A stretch of DNA of 64,000 nucleotides from Betaproteobacteria bacterium (GCA_016711875.1 JADJSD010000006.1:62001-126000), one strand, 5' to 3'. Counted from the stretch's first letter, positions 17,181-26,376 are shown. Program-made: numbers and translations. Notes: a model not told the origin generated them from the sequence alone.

Positions 17181-17999
17181 TCATGGTCCTTCGGCGAGGA
17201 GCCCGGGGTCGCGCCCGCTCGTGGGCAGGTGCAGGCGCCGGCCGTTGGGGGGGATGAAGAACTCCTGGAAATAGAGGGGCGTGCCGCCCGCGGACCACGC
17301 GAACGCCTCGAGCACGTTTCCCGTCGTGCCGCGCTTCACGCCGACGCGCTTCGCGACGTCGTCCGGCAATGGCCTCACCGAAAGGAACTGCTGCACGGCG
17401 CCGATGGGTTGCCCGGCGTGCCGCCACATGATGTCCTTGAAGTTCTCGCCGTCGAGTTTCCTCGCGGGCAGTTCCTCGAAGACCGGCAGCACGTCGGGGC
17501 GCACGTAGATGCGGCTCACCAGCCGGAACTCGTCGCCGATGTGCATGAGGCGCTCGATCATGAGGATGCGCCCGGGGCCCAGGGCCTCGGTCCACGGGCC
17601 CCGTTTCGCGACTTGCGCCCGCGAGAGGAACTGCGAGCGCACCGGCAGGTAATCGCGGCCCGTGTCGTCCACGAAGCGGCAATGCAGGGGCGAATTCATG
17701 CGCCCGATGGCCGTGGGCGCGACGAAGGTGCCGTGGCCGCTCCGGCGCACGATGATGCCTTCCTCCACCAGCAGGCGCAGGGCGCGCTGGATGGTGCCCA
17801 GCGCGATGGGCAGGTGAGCGGCGAGGTCCTGCTCGTTCGGCAGGCGCGTGCCCGCGGGCCACTGGCCGGTGTTCACCGCATCCACCACGGCGTCGCGCAG
17901 GGCCACGTACTTGGGCAGGCCCGGGCGGGCGAAGCGGACGAGGCGGCCGGCGAGGCCTTGCGGATCGGCGGCGGTGGCGGAGGGCGTAGTCGTCGACAT
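17181..17999 (-). CDS. GntR-family (HutC/UTRA) transcriptional regulator
   Basis: A DNA-binding repressor of 272 residues. The N-terminal winged helix is clear: PKYVALRDAVVDAVNTGQWP, LPNEQDLAAHLPIALGTIQR and RRSGHGTFV. Residues 110-260 form a UTRA ligand domain ending in YFQEFFIPPNGRRL. Members sense pathway metabolites and leave their operator on binding. The ATG at 17999 is divergent from the sulfatase at 18119, with 119 bases between, so the sulfatase-TctC unit is its probable target. The effector might be the sulfated compound or its desulfated product. Confidence 0.83.
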   Translation of the reverse strand: MSTTTPSATAADPQGLAGRLVRFARPGLPKYVALRDAVVDAVNTGQWPAGTRLPNEQDLAAHLPIALGTIQRALRLLVEEGIIVRRSGHGTFVAPTAIGRMNSPLHCRFVDDTGRDYLPVRSQFLSRAQVAKRGPWTEALGPGRILMIERLMHIGDEFRLVSRIYVRPDVLPVFEELPARKLDGENFKDIMWRHAGQPIGAVQQFLSVRPLPDDVAKRVGVKRGTTGNVLEAFAWSAGGTPLYFQEFFIPPNGRRLHLPTSGRDPGLLAEGP

Positions 18000-18072
18000 G
18001 CGGTTCGCGGAAACGATGGCGCGGGTCGCCCGGCCCGACGCGCGGGTTGACGGGAGGCCCCGTTTCTCGTAA

Positions 18073-18080
18073 CTATATAG
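18073..18080. promoter_or_regulatory. AT-rich palindrome CTATATAG in sulfatase promoter region
   Basis: An eight-base perfect palindrome in otherwise GC-rich DNA between the GntR gene and the sulfatase, 38 bases before the sulfatase start. It could be a -10 element (TATATA) or the core of a GntR-type operator, since HutC-subfamily sites are short AT-centred dyads. It is the only AT-rich spot in the intergenic region. Confidence 0.45.
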
Positions 18081-18118
18081 CAATGCAGGGATAGGACAAC
18101 CCCCCTGGAGGAGACGCC

Positions 18119-19572
18119 GTGCCACGCAACAACCTGCTCGTCATCATGTCGGACGAGCACAATCCCAAGGTCACCGGGTACGAGGGGCACCCGATCGCCG
18201 AGACGCCGAACCTCGACCGGCTGGCCGCCCGCGGCACGCGTTTCGACGCCGCCTACACGACGAGCCCCGTGTGCATCCCGGCGCGCGCCGGCTTCGCCTG
18301 CGGCAAGTACATCCACCAGATCGGCTTCTGGGACAACGCCGACGCCTACGACGGCACCGTGAAGAGCTGGCACCACGAGCTGCGCGCGCGCGGCCATCGC
18401 GTCGTCTCGATCGGCAAGCTCCACTTCCGCCTGCCCGGCGAGGACCACGGCTTCACCGAGGAACAGATCCCGATGCACATCATCGAGGGCAAGGGTGACC
18501 TCATGGGGCTCGTGCGGGACGACCTGCCCGGCGCGGCGGCGCGAAAAAGATGGCGGCCATGGCCGGGCCGGGCGAGTCGCCCTATACCTTCTACGACAAG
18601 GAGATCTGCTCGCGCGCCCAGGTGTGGCTGCGCGAGGAAGGCCCGAAGGACGACGGCAAGCCCTGGGTGCTGTTCGTGTCGTTCGTGGCGCCGCACTTCC
18701 CGCTCACCGCGCCGCCGGAGCACTTCTACCGGTTCTGGAACCGGGACCTCGGCATCCCCAAGCTCTACGCGCGCGAGGAGCGGCCGCACCACCCGTACGT
18801 GGAGGACTACCGCAATTCCTTCTGCTACGACGACTACTTCGATTCGCCGGAGCAGGTGAAACGCGCCCTCGCGGGCTACCTGGGCCTCGTGCGCTACGTG
18901 GACGAGAACATCGGCAAGGTGCTCGCGGCGCTGGAGGAGGCGGGCCTCATGGCCAACACGCGCGTCATGTACACGAGCGACCACGGCGACAACCTGGGCT
19001 CGCGGGGCCTGTGGGGCAAGTCGACGATGTACGAGGAGATCGCCCGGGTGCCGCTCATCATCGCCGGCCCCGGCATCCCCGAGGGCAAGCGCGTCGCCAC
19101 GCCCGTGAGCCACGTGGACGCCTATCCGTTCATCCTCGAAAGCGCGGGCGTCCCGTTCGCGTCCGCGAAGGACACGCATCCGGGCCACGACCTCGCGAGG
19201 ATCGCCGGGGGCTTCGAGCCGGATCGCACCGTGCTCTCCGAATACCACGGCATGGGCTCCACGACGGGCGCCTTCATGATCCGCGTGGGCCGGTACAAGT
19301 ACGTGCACTACGCCAAGTACCCGGCGCAGCTCTTCGACCTGGTGTCGGACCCGGAGGAGACGAAGGACCTCGCGCCGGATCCCGCGCACGCCCGCATCGT
19401 GGCCGAGTGCAAGGCGAAGCTGCTCGCGATCTGCGACCCGCAGGAGGTCGACCGCCGCGCCAAGGCGCGGCAGGCCGAGCTGCTGGCGGCGAACGGCGGC
19501 CGGGAAGCCGTCGTCGCCCGGGGCGACCTGGGGTTCACCCCGGCGCCCGGGTTCGCGGCCGATTTCCAGTAG
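18119..19572 (+). CDS. Type I sulfatase (arylsulfatase/choline-sulfatase-like), one frame break
   Basis: A sulfate-ester hydrolase of about 484 residues. The catalytic CIPAR (C52-R56), in TSPVCIPARAGFACGK, is the C-x-P-x-R site whose cysteine is converted to formylglycine. SDEHN near the start and the YTSDHGDNLGSRGLWGKS segment supply metal ligands. No signal peptide is seen, so it is likely cytoplasmic, like choline sulfatase. A base is missing near 18541-18545 (GCGCGAAAAAG); restoring it joins PGAAAR to KKMAAMAGPGES. The start is GTG 18119 after CTGGAGGAG. A TctC receptor follows 38 bases downstream and a GntR regulator is divergent. No formylglycine-generating enzyme or sulfate-ester importer membrane subunit is in the window. 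Confidence 0.83.
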
Positions 19573-19610
19573 CACCCATTCCAGAAAAAAGACCTGAGGA
19601 GAAACCGGAG

Positions 19611-20699
19611 ATGAAACTGCTACGTGGTGCCGCGCTCGCGGCTGCGGTCCTGTTGGCCCCGGGCCTCGCGCTCGCGCAGGCCTGGCCGGCGAAGCCCATC
19701 AAGATCATCGTGGCCTACCCCGCGGGCGGGGGCGTCGATTTCGTCGCGCGCACCGTGGGACTGCGCCTGTCGGAGGTGTTCGGGCAACCCGTGGTCGTCG
19801 AGAACCGTGCCGGCGCGAGCGGGGCGATCGGCGCGGCGGCCGTGGCCTCGAGCGCGCCGGACGGCTACACGCTCCTCCTCGCCTCGCCGGCCGAGGTGGT
19901 GGTCGGCCCGGTCTCGGGGCAGAAGGTTCCCTACGACACCGCGCGCGACTTCGCGCCCATCACGCTCGTGGGCGAGACGCCGCTCGCCATCGTCGCGCAC
20001 CCCTCGGTCGCGGCGAAGGACATCGGCGAACTCATCGCCGCCGCGAAGAAGGACCCCGCGAAGTACTCCTACGCGACCCCGGGCGGCGGCAGCACCATGC
20101 ACTTCGCCGGCGAGTCGCTCAACGCCCTCGCGGGCATCTCGATCCTGCACGTGCCCTACAAGGGCGCGGCCCCGGCCGTGACGGACGTGCTCGGCGGACA
20201 GGTGCCCCTGGGGATCGTCGGCATGCCGCCCGTCGTGCAGCCCACGAAGGCGGGCAAGCTGAAGATGCTGGCGGTGACGAGCACGAAGCCCTCCCCCACC
20301 CTGCCCGACGTGCCGGCCGTCGCGGAGATCAAGGGCATGGAGGGCTACCGGTTCACCAACTGGATGGGACTTTTCGCCCCGGCGAAGACGCCCCCGGAGG
20401 CCATCGACCGCCTCGCGAAGGAGATCGCGAAGATCGTGCGCGAGCCGGCGGTGAAGGAGAAGCTCCTGTCGCAGGGCGTGGTGGGCGAGGGGAACACGAC
20501 CGAGGAGTTCGCCGCTTTCCTGAAGAACGAGTCCGCCGTCTACGGAAAGATCTCGAAGGAACGGAACATCCGCTCCGGCAACTGGAGGCGCGGGCTCAGA
20601 AGATCTGGCAGTCCGGACACGTGCACGCCCATCGCGAGATCGCCGGCGGGCTGGCCCGGGAACACCTCGTGCAGCATCCCGAAGTCCGTGATTTCGTAG
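19611..20699 (+). CDS. Tripartite tricarboxylate receptor (TctC/Bug family) 1
   Basis: A periplasmic receptor with signal peptide (LAAAVLLAPGLALAQAWPAK) and the Bug fold: VAYPAGGGVDFVARTVGLRL, VENRAGASGAIGAAAVA and ILHVPYKGAAPAVTDVLGGQ are family hallmarks. Residues to about 320 (FLKNESAVYGKISKERNIR) match the normal length; the next 36 codons to the TAG at 20697 are atypical, so the true stop was probably lost to a small indel near 20575-20600. RBS GAGGAGAAACCGGAG. It is co-transcribed with the sulfatase. No TctA/TctB membrane genes are present; orphan Bug receptors are abundant in betaproteobacteria. Ligand unknown, possibly a carboxylate linked to the sulfate ester. Confidence 0.82.
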   Translation: MKLLRGAALAAAVLLAPGLALAQAWPAKPIKIIVAYPAGGGVDFVARTVGLRLSEVFGQPVVVENRAGASGAIGAAAVASSAPDGYTLLLASPAEVVVGPVSGQKVPYDTARDFAPITLVGETPLAIVAHPSVAAKDIGELIAAAKKDPAKYSYATPGGGSTMHFAGESLNALAGISILHVPYKGAAPAVTDVLGGQVPLGIVGMPPVVQPTKAGKLKMLAVTSTKPSPTLPDVPAVAEIKGMEGYRFTNWMGLFAPAKTPPEAIDRLAKEIAKIVREPAVKEKLLSQGVVGEGNTTEEFAAFLKNESAVYGKISKERNIRSGNWRRGLRRSGSPDTCTPIARSPAGWPGNTSCSIPKSVIS

Positions 20700-21751
20700 T
20701 CGAAAGGCGAGGTGCTGAAGGCGGGCGCCTCGGCGGACGGCGCATCGCAGAAGCGCTGGCCGCGATGGTCGCGGCACCACGCGTTCACGTCGGCCACGAT
20801 GCGCGCGAAGTGCGGCTGCGTGAGGCGGGCCCGGAAGGGGCGAAGCCCGGCAAAGGGCGTCCCGGTGAATGACTGCGAATCGTCGGCGCGCAGGAAATAG
20901 GGCGACGTGGAGGACCCCAGCGGCTGCGAGGCGAAGGGCGTCTGCGTGTCGTGGGCGACGAAGGGGACGTAAGGGTCGGCCGTACCGAAGCGATTGTCGA
21001 AGATCGCGACGAGGAGGGCGAACACCTTGCGTGTCGTCCGGTCGCGGAAGTAGGCGAAGAGGGAGACCTGCCCGACGGGCTCGCGGGCCAGTGCGGTGCC
21101 GGCGGGGACGGTGACGCGAAGCCGCGGGATCTCCACGTTCGCCTGCAGGATGAACTCGCCCGGCAGCGAGGCCTCGAAGACCGGTTGCGGCGACGGATTG
21201 TTGAAGGCGAATCCGTAGACCGCGTGGGGCCCGCCGCCGATGACGTCGCGCCGCGCAAAGGTGGCGGTGTCCAGGTACGAGCCCGCATCGGCGCAGTGGA
21301 GCTGGAAGGCCGAACTCGTGTCGGGCGTGGCGTCCGCCGAACGGGCCCGCTGCCCGGGCGCGCGGGGCTCGGGCACCGTGAGGCCGGTGATCGGCTGGCC
21401 CCGGAGCGAGGCCACGGGCCAATCGGCCGGAAAGCGGCCGTAGTCGAAGGCAGGCGTCGCGGCGATCGAGTCGGCGCCGAGGTAGCGCACCACGAGGTAG
21501 TAGCCCTCGTTCGGCATGGTCGGGTAGACCTGCGAGATGGGCTCGACGTTTTGCGTGACGAAGGCGCGGGCGGGGTCCGCCACGCATTCCGGCGCCTTGA
21601 TGGCGGTGAGCACCGGGGCCGGGGGAGGCGGGGTGACGGAGCCGGACGTGCTCCCGCCGCCGCCCGAGCAACCGGCCACCGAGGCGGCCACGACGATGAC
21701 GAGTATCCCGGCGCGTTTCGGATGCCAGCGTGGGATGCCGCTCCCGTTCAG
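20540..21751 (-). CDS. Putative lipoprotein of unknown function
   Basis: About 400 residues. The N terminus has basic residues (PRWHPKRAG), a hydrophobic core (ILVIVVAASVAG) and a lipobox cysteine followed by a Gly/Ser linker (CSGGGGSTSG), so it is probably lipid-anchored in the outer membrane. The mature part is mostly beta-rich and not recognised; features include a Cys in LHCADAG, FAYFRDRTTRKVFALLVAIFD and a C-terminal DYEITDFGMLHEVFPGQ. No ATG, GTG or TTG precedes the signal in frame; the CTG at 21751 overlaps the dehydrogenase stop (CTGA), like other overlaps here, but an indel hiding the start is equally possible. The last 50 codons are antisense to the TctC gene and the true end is uncertain. 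Confidence 0.55.
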   Translation of the reverse strand: MNGSGIPRWHPKRAGILVIVVAASVAGCSGGGGSTSGSVTPPPPAPVLTAIKAPECVADPARAFVTQNVEPISQVYPTMPNEGYYLVVRYLGADSIAATPAFDYGRFPADWPVASLRGQPITGLTVPEPRAPGQRARSADATPDTSSAFQLHCADAGSYLDTATFARRDVIGGGPHAVYGFAFNNPSPQPVFEASLPGEFILQANVEIPRLRVTVPAGTALAREPVGQVSLFAYFRDRTTRKVFALLVAIFDNRFGTADPYVPFVAHDTQTPFASQPLGSSTSPYFLRADDSQSFTGTPFAGLRPFRARLTQPHFARIVADVNAWCRDHRGQRFCDAPSAEAPAFSTSPFDYEITDFGMLHEVFPGQPAGDLAMGVHVSGLPDLLSPRLQLPERMFRSFEIFP

Positions 21752-23016
21752 GAGTTCCGCGCCACCTTTCGCTTCGCGCCGGGCCGGGACGGGACGAGCC
21801 CCGCCAGCAGCGCCTCCACGTGCCGGGGCGAGAGGTACTTCGGCACCGGGTAGTTGGTGTCCGCCTCCCAGCAGGCCGCCTTGGCGAGTTCCGGGATGTC
21901 CCCCGCCTTCAGCGCCGCCAGGGTCGCGGGGATGCCGACGGCCTTGTTCATCGCCGCGACCGAGGCGATGAACTTCTTCGCGAGGGCCGCGGGCTTCTCC
22001 CCTTCCTGGCCGACCTTCGCGGCGAGGGCGAGCCTCGCGAGCCGCTTCGGGATGGCGGGCGCCATGGCCCCCAGCACGTGCGGCAGCACGATGGCGTTCG
22101 CGAGCCCGTGCGGCGTGTGGTAGCGGCCCCCCAGCTGGTGCGCGATGGCGTGCACGTAGCCCACGTTCGCACGCGTGAAGGCGAGGCCGGCGTAGGTGGC
22201 GGCGAGGGCCATGCGCTCGCGCGCCTCCAGGTTCTTCGGCGACGCGCAGGCGACGCGCAGGTTCTCGTAGATGAGCCCCACGGCGGCGAGCGCCCAGCGG
22301 TCCGAGGTTTCCGTGGCCCACTTGCCCACGAAGGCCTCCACCGCGTGGGTGAGCGCGTCCATGCCGGTCGCGGCGGTCACCTCCTTCGGCAGCCCCGTCA
22401 TCAGCGCGGGATCGAGCGCGGCCATCGTCGGCACGAGGCGCGTGTCGGCGACCACCAGCTTCTTCCCGTGCTCCGGGTCGGACATCACCGCGGCCACAGT
22501 CACCTCCGAGCCGGTTCCGGCCGTCGTGGGCACGGCATAGATCGGGAAGGGCGTCTTGAGGCCCTTGAAGTACCCGGCGAGCTTGAAGGGATGCGTGCCG
22601 TTGGCCGCCGCGTAGGCGATGATCTTGGCCGCGTCCATGGGCGAGCCGCCGCCGAAGCCGACCACGGCGTCGCAGCCGCGCTTCGCGAAGACCTCGATGC
22701 CCTTCACGATGACGGGGATCGGCGCGTCGGGCGTCACCTCGTCGAAGATCACGAAGGCGGCGCCACCCGCCTTGAGCGCGGCGGTGAAGGGCTTCAGGAG
22801 CCCGAGTTTCGCGACCATCGGGTCGGTCACCACGAGGATCCGCCTGTGGCCGAAGCCCGCGAGCGCCTGGCCCAGCCGGCTGCTCGCGCCCGGGCCCACC
22901 AGCAGGATCGGCTGCGGGATGGGAAGGAGCCCCGTCACCACGCCCGCCGCCTTCATCGCCGTGGAAAGCCCCACGGAACGCACGACATCGCCCACCACGT
23001 CCGGCATCTCGATCAC
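21748..23016 (-). CDS. Iron-containing (group III) alcohol dehydrogenase
   Basis: A 422-residue NAD(P)-dependent alcohol dehydrogenase or aldehyde reductase. VVGFGGGSPMDAAKIIAY is the dinucleotide loop, VPTTAGTGSEVT the second family signature, and metal ligands are expected at Asp of DALTHAVE and His in HAIAHQLGGRYHTPHG. The GTG at 23016 follows GGAGGAGCGG. It is longer at the N terminus than many members (about 45 extra residues before the Rossmann core). It is divergent from the acyl-ACP-reductase-like gene, whose aldehyde product it could reduce to an alcohol. It overlaps the lipoprotein gene by four bases. Confidence 0.87.
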   Translation of the reverse strand: MIEMPDVVGDVVRSVGLSTAMKAAGVVTGLLPIPQPILLVGPGASSRLGQALAGFGHRRILVVTDPMVAKLGLLKPFTAALKAGGAAFVIFDEVTPDAPIPVIVKGIEVFAKRGCDAVVGFGGGSPMDAAKIIAYAAANGTHPFKLAGYFKGLKTPFPIYAVPTTAGTGSEVTVAAVMSDPEHGKKLVVADTRLVPTMAALDPALMTGLPKEVTAATGMDALTHAVEAFVGKWATETSDRWALAAVGLIYENLRVACASPKNLEARERMALAATYAGLAFTRANVGYVHAIAHQLGGRYHTPHGLANAIVLPHVLGAMAPAIPKRLARLALAAKVGQEGEKPAALAKKFIASVAAMNKAVGIPATLAALKAGDIPELAKAACWEADTNYPVPKYLSPRHVEALLAGLVPSRPGAKRKVARNS

Positions 23017-23092
23017 GGCCCGCTCCTCCCGGTTTGCATGCCCCGAGCTTGCACCAACCCGGGACGGCGGGCCAAGGTTTCCCGCGGGAAAG

Positions 23093-23106
23093 TCGACATG
23101 GATCAA
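23093..23106. promoter_or_regulatory. FNR-like box TCGAC-ATGG-ATCAA
   Basis: A dyad with FNR geometry (five-base half-sites, four-base spacer). The right half is a perfect ATCAA and the left half, TCGAC, has two mismatches to TTGAT. It is centred 71 bases upstream of the acyl-reductase-like start and 83 bases upstream of the divergent dehydrogenase start, so it could serve either. Weak alone; it gains weight from two better boxes elsewhere in the window. Confidence 0.35.
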
Positions 23107-23170
23107 AGGGCCGCGGCGCGGATGGGGCACAGTGGGCCGAGGTGCACCTTTCGCCACGTGCAAGGCCCCC

Positions 23171-25258
23171 ATGAAGACGGTCGTCGGCATCAGCCTCGGC
23201 GAGGGCGCGCAGGACTTCGCCTTCGAGACACGCTTCCTCGGCAAGCGCCTCTCGGTGCGCCGGCTCGGCACGAACCACAGCCTGGAGAAGGCGCGAAAGC
23301 TCCTCGCGTACTGGCAGGACCGCGCGGACGCCATCGGCATCGGCGTCGGCAAGGAAAGCTGGCAGGTCGGCGCCCAGCGCTTCGAATCGAAGGAAAGCCA
23401 GCGGCTCATCGAGGCGGTGACGCGCGTTCCCGCCACCACCGGCGGTCGCCTCACGGACATCCTGCAGGAATGGGCCGTGCGGCACGTCCAGAACAAGCTC
23501 GGCCACTACTTCACCAATGCCCGCGTCCTCTTCTTCTCGGGCACGGCGGACTACAAGCTCGCGCAGGCGATGGCGGAATACACGCCGAACCTGGAATTCG
23601 CCGACCCGCTCATGCAGGTGGGCGTGCCGAAAATGCTCACCTCGCTCGAGCAGCTCCAGCTCTACGCGAGCGGCGCGCACTACGTGACGGACCGCGTGCC
23701 CGAGGCGCTCACCGACAACGTCCTCGCGCGCGAGTGGCGCCACCTCATCCTCAGGCGGGCGATGCGCGAGGCCACCGTGATCGTGGCGCCCGTGCACGAG
23801 CTTGACGCCTTCGGCCTCGAGGAACTCGCCGGCAAGACGATCGTCACCTCCACCGTGAACGACCTGCGCATCGCGGCCTTCAAGGCGCGCGGCGTGCGGC
23901 TCGTGGTCGACGGCGCGCCGGAGCTCTTCGGGCACGCGCTCGCCCCGAGCCTGCTGGACGCGATGATCGTCGCCGCGCGCGGCAAGGCGCCGGAGGACCT
24001 GCTCGAGGATGACTACGTCGAGATCCTGCAGGGCTTGGGGGTCGAGCCCCGCATGGTGTGGCCCAGCGGCGTGCGGCGCATGAACCGCTTCGCCTTCGTG
24101 ATCCACCCGCTCTCGCAGGAGTACTTCAAGAACATCAAGCCCATCGAGATGCTCTCGCACGTGACGCCGCCGGTGCTCATGGACGCGGTGGAAAAGGCGA
24201 TGGCCTACGCGCCGCCCTTCGTCTATTCGAAGGTGGAGGGCATCAGGTCGCCGACCGGCACCGAATGCGAAGGCTGGCTGATCTCCGTCGGCGGGACGCC
24301 GAAGGAGATCATGGGCCACAGCCCGGAATTCACCTACAAGCGACTCCTCGAGGCGGCACGCGTGGCGAGAAGCCTGGGCGCGCAGATCATGGGCCTGGGT
24401 GCCTTCACCAAGGTGGTGGGCGACGCGGGGCTCACGGTGGCGCGCCGGGCGCCCCTGCCCATCACCACGGGCAACAGCTACAGCGCCTCCGGGGCGCTCT
24501 GGGCCGCGCACGACGCCATGCTGCGCCTTCGACTCGTGCCGCCCTCGAAGGATGGGCAGAAGGTGAAGTTCAAGGCGATGGTGGTCGGCGCCACGGGGGC
24601 CATCGGCTCGGTGTGCGCGCGATTGCTCGCGATGGTGGCCGAGGAGGTGTACCTCGTCTCGCCGGAGACGGCCAAGCTCCTCTCCCTCAAGGGCTCGATA
24701 TTGAAGGAGACGCCGGACGCGAAGCTGTTCCTCGCCGCCAGCACGGAGCGCGACATCGGCGGGATGGACATGATCGTCACCGCGACGAGCGGCGCGGGCA
24801 AGAAGATCCTCGACATCATGAAGGTGAAGCCCGGGTGCGTCATCACCGACGTCGCGCGCCCGCTCGACCTGCCGGCTTCCGAGGTCGCGAAGCGCCCCGA
24901 CGTGCTGGTCATCGAGTCCGGGGAGATCCTGCTCCCGGGCAAGGTGAAGATGAAGAACATCGGCCTGCCCAAGGGCGTGGCCTACGCGTGCCTCGCCGAG
25001 ACCATCGTGCTCGCGCTGGAAGGCCGCTTCGAGAATTTCACCGTCGGCCGTTCGATCGAATGGGAGAAGGTGCGCGAGATCTACCGGCTGGGCATCAGGC
25101 ACGGCATGACGCTCGCGGCCATCAGCGGCGTGAACGGCCCCTTCTCCGACGCCGACATCCGCAAGGTGCGCCGGCTCGCCCTCGCCGCGCGGGCGAAGGC
25201 CGCGCCGCCGGCGCACCCACGCGGGCCCCGCCGCAAGGCAGCCGCCCGCCGGGTGTGA
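23171..25258 (+). CDS. Acyl-ACP-reductase-like protein with long N-terminal domain
   Basis: A 695-residue cytoplasmic protein. Residues about 330-665 align by eye with cyanobacterial acyl-ACP reductase (AAR): LGAFTKV for LGGFTSI, GNSYSAS for GNTHTAY, the Rossmann loop VVGATGAIGSVCARLL near 471, and KPGCVITD, whose Cys (about 556) matches the AAR cysteine that carries the acyl thioester. The end, CLAETIVLALEGRFENFTVGR, also follows AAR closely. AAR makes a fatty aldehyde from acyl-ACP with NADPH. Residues 1-330 are an additional domain I do not recognise. The tail is Ala/Pro/Arg rich. The divergent iron-type alcohol dehydrogenase could take the aldehyde to a fatty alcohol. Function is inferred from resemblance; the alternative is another thioester or amino-acid reductase (the family is also labelled predicted amino-acid dehydrogenase). 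Confidence 0.7.
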   Translation: MKTVVGISLGEGAQDFAFETRFLGKRLSVRRLGTNHSLEKARKLLAYWQDRADAIGIGVGKESWQVGAQRFESKESQRLIEAVTRVPATTGGRLTDILQEWAVRHVQNKLGHYFTNARVLFFSGTADYKLAQAMAEYTPNLEFADPLMQVGVPKMLTSLEQLQLYASGAHYVTDRVPEALTDNVLAREWRHLILRRAMREATVIVAPVHELDAFGLEELAGKTIVTSTVNDLRIAAFKARGVRLVVDGAPELFGHALAPSLLDAMIVAARGKAPEDLLEDDYVEILQGLGVEPRMVWPSGVRRMNRFAFVIHPLSQEYFKNIKPIEMLSHVTPPVLMDAVEKAMAYAPPFVYSKVEGIRSPTGTECEGWLISVGGTPKEIMGHSPEFTYKRLLEAARVARSLGAQIMGLGAFTKVVGDAGLTVARRAPLPITTGNSYSASGALWAAHDAMLRLRLVPPSKDGQKVKFKAMVVGATGAIGSVCARLLAMVAEEVYLVSPETAKLLSLKGSILKETPDAKLFLAASTERDIGGMDMIVTATSGAGKKILDIMKVKPGCVITDVARPLDLPASEVAKRPDVLVIESGEILLPGKVKMKNIGLPKGVAYACLAETIVLALEGRFENFTVGRSIEWEKVREIYRLGIRHGMTLAAISGVNGPFSDADIRKVRRLALAARAKAAPPAHPRGPRRKAAARRV

Positions 25259-25322
25259 CGGGCTCGGGCCCGGACCCGACCGGCTATAGTGGCGGCCTGT
25301 CGTAGCCGCCCCGAGGATTCCC

Positions 25323-26360
25323 ATGCAAACGGACGACCTGCGGATCGCCCGAGTCCGCCCGCTGCTCGCGCCCGCCATCCTGTCCGAGGAAATCCCGGCC
25401 TCGCCGGAAGGACGCGAATGCATCGTCGAGGCGAGACGGGCCATAGAAGCCATCCTGTCGGGCCGCGATGCGCGGCTGCTCGCCATCGTCGGCCCGTGCT
25501 CCATCCACGATCCGCAGGCCGCGCTCGACTACGCGGCGAAGCTTCGGGAACTGGCGCACGACGTTCGCGACCGGATCTTCATCGTCATGCGCGTGTACTT
25601 CGAGAAGCCCCGTACCGTCGTGGGCTGGAAGGGCCTCATCAACGATCCGGACCTGGACGGCACCTATCGCATCAACCAGGGGCTGCGCCTGGCACGACGC
25701 CTCCTCGCCGACCTGGCCGAGCTGGGCGTGCCCGCGGGCACCGAATTCCTCGACACGACCTTCGGGCAGTTCTACGCCGATCTCGTGGGCTGGGGCGCGA
25801 TCGGCGCGCGCACCGTCGAAAGCCAGGTGCATCGCGAGCTGGCGTCGGGGCTTTCGATGCCCGTCGGCTTCAAGAACCGCACGGACGGCAATGTGCAGGT
25901 GGCGGTGGAGGCGATCCGGGCCGCCCGGGAGCGGCACCTGTTTCCCTCGCTCACGAAGGAAGGGGCGCCCGCGATCTTCGAGACCACGGGAAATCCCTCC
26001 TGCCACCTGATCCTGCGAGGCGGCACGGTGACGGGGCCGAACTTCACCGCCGAAGCCGTCGAGTCCGCGCTGGCCGTGCTGCGTGCCGCGGGCCTGCCGG
26101 AAGTCCTCATGGTCGATTGCAGCCATGCCAACAGCGGCAAGGACCCGCAGCGCCAGGTCGCCGTCCTCGATGACGTGGTGGCGCAGCGCGTGAACGGCCG
26201 GTCGGCCCTGAAGGCGGTGATGATCGAGAGCCACCTCGTGGGCGGGCGGCAGGATGTCGGAACGGGAGCGCTGGCCTACGGGCAAAGCATCACGGACGCC
26301 TGCCTCGGCTTCGACGACACGAAGCGGGCGATCGAGGCGGCGGCGCGGCGGCTCGGCTAG
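25323..26360 (+). CDS. aroG: 3-deoxy-7-phosphoheptulonate (DAHP) synthase, class I
   Basis: The first enzyme of the shikimate pathway, condensing phosphoenolpyruvate and erythrose-4-phosphate. At 345 residues it matches the AroF/G/H type. Visible are AIVGPCSIHDP (PEP-binding Arg/Lys region nearby), MRVYFEKPRT, the KPRT motif, GFKNRTDGN and DCSHANSGKDP, with the metal ligands Cys, His, Glu and Asp all in place. The N-terminal 30 residues form the regulatory extension of feedback-sensitive isozymes; which aromatic amino acid inhibits cannot be read. ATG 25323 follows CCGAGGATT. A free-standing gene between unrelated neighbours. Confidence 0.95.
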   Translation: MQTDDLRIARVRPLLAPAILSEEIPASPEGRECIVEARRAIEAILSGRDARLLAIVGPCSIHDPQAALDYAAKLRELAHDVRDRIFIVMRVYFEKPRTVVGWKGLINDPDLDGTYRINQGLRLARRLLADLAELGVPAGTEFLDTTFGQFYADLVGWGAIGARTVESQVHRELASGLSMPVGFKNRTDGNVQVAVEAIRAARERHLFPSLTKEGAPAIFETTGNPSCHLILRGGTVTGPNFTAEAVESALAVLRAAGLPEVLMVDCSHANSGKDPQRQVAVLDDVVAQRVNGRSALKAVMIESHLVGGRQDVGTGALAYGQSITDACLGFDDTKRAIEAAARRLG

Positions 26361-26376
26361 CCGGTCCTGCCGGGAC

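Noticed and set aside
20540..25504. A single 1,654-residue minus-strand protein
   Set aside because: Only the last 400 residues are protein-like (the lipoprotein). The rest is antisense to the acyl-reductase-like gene or out of frame with the dehydrogenase.
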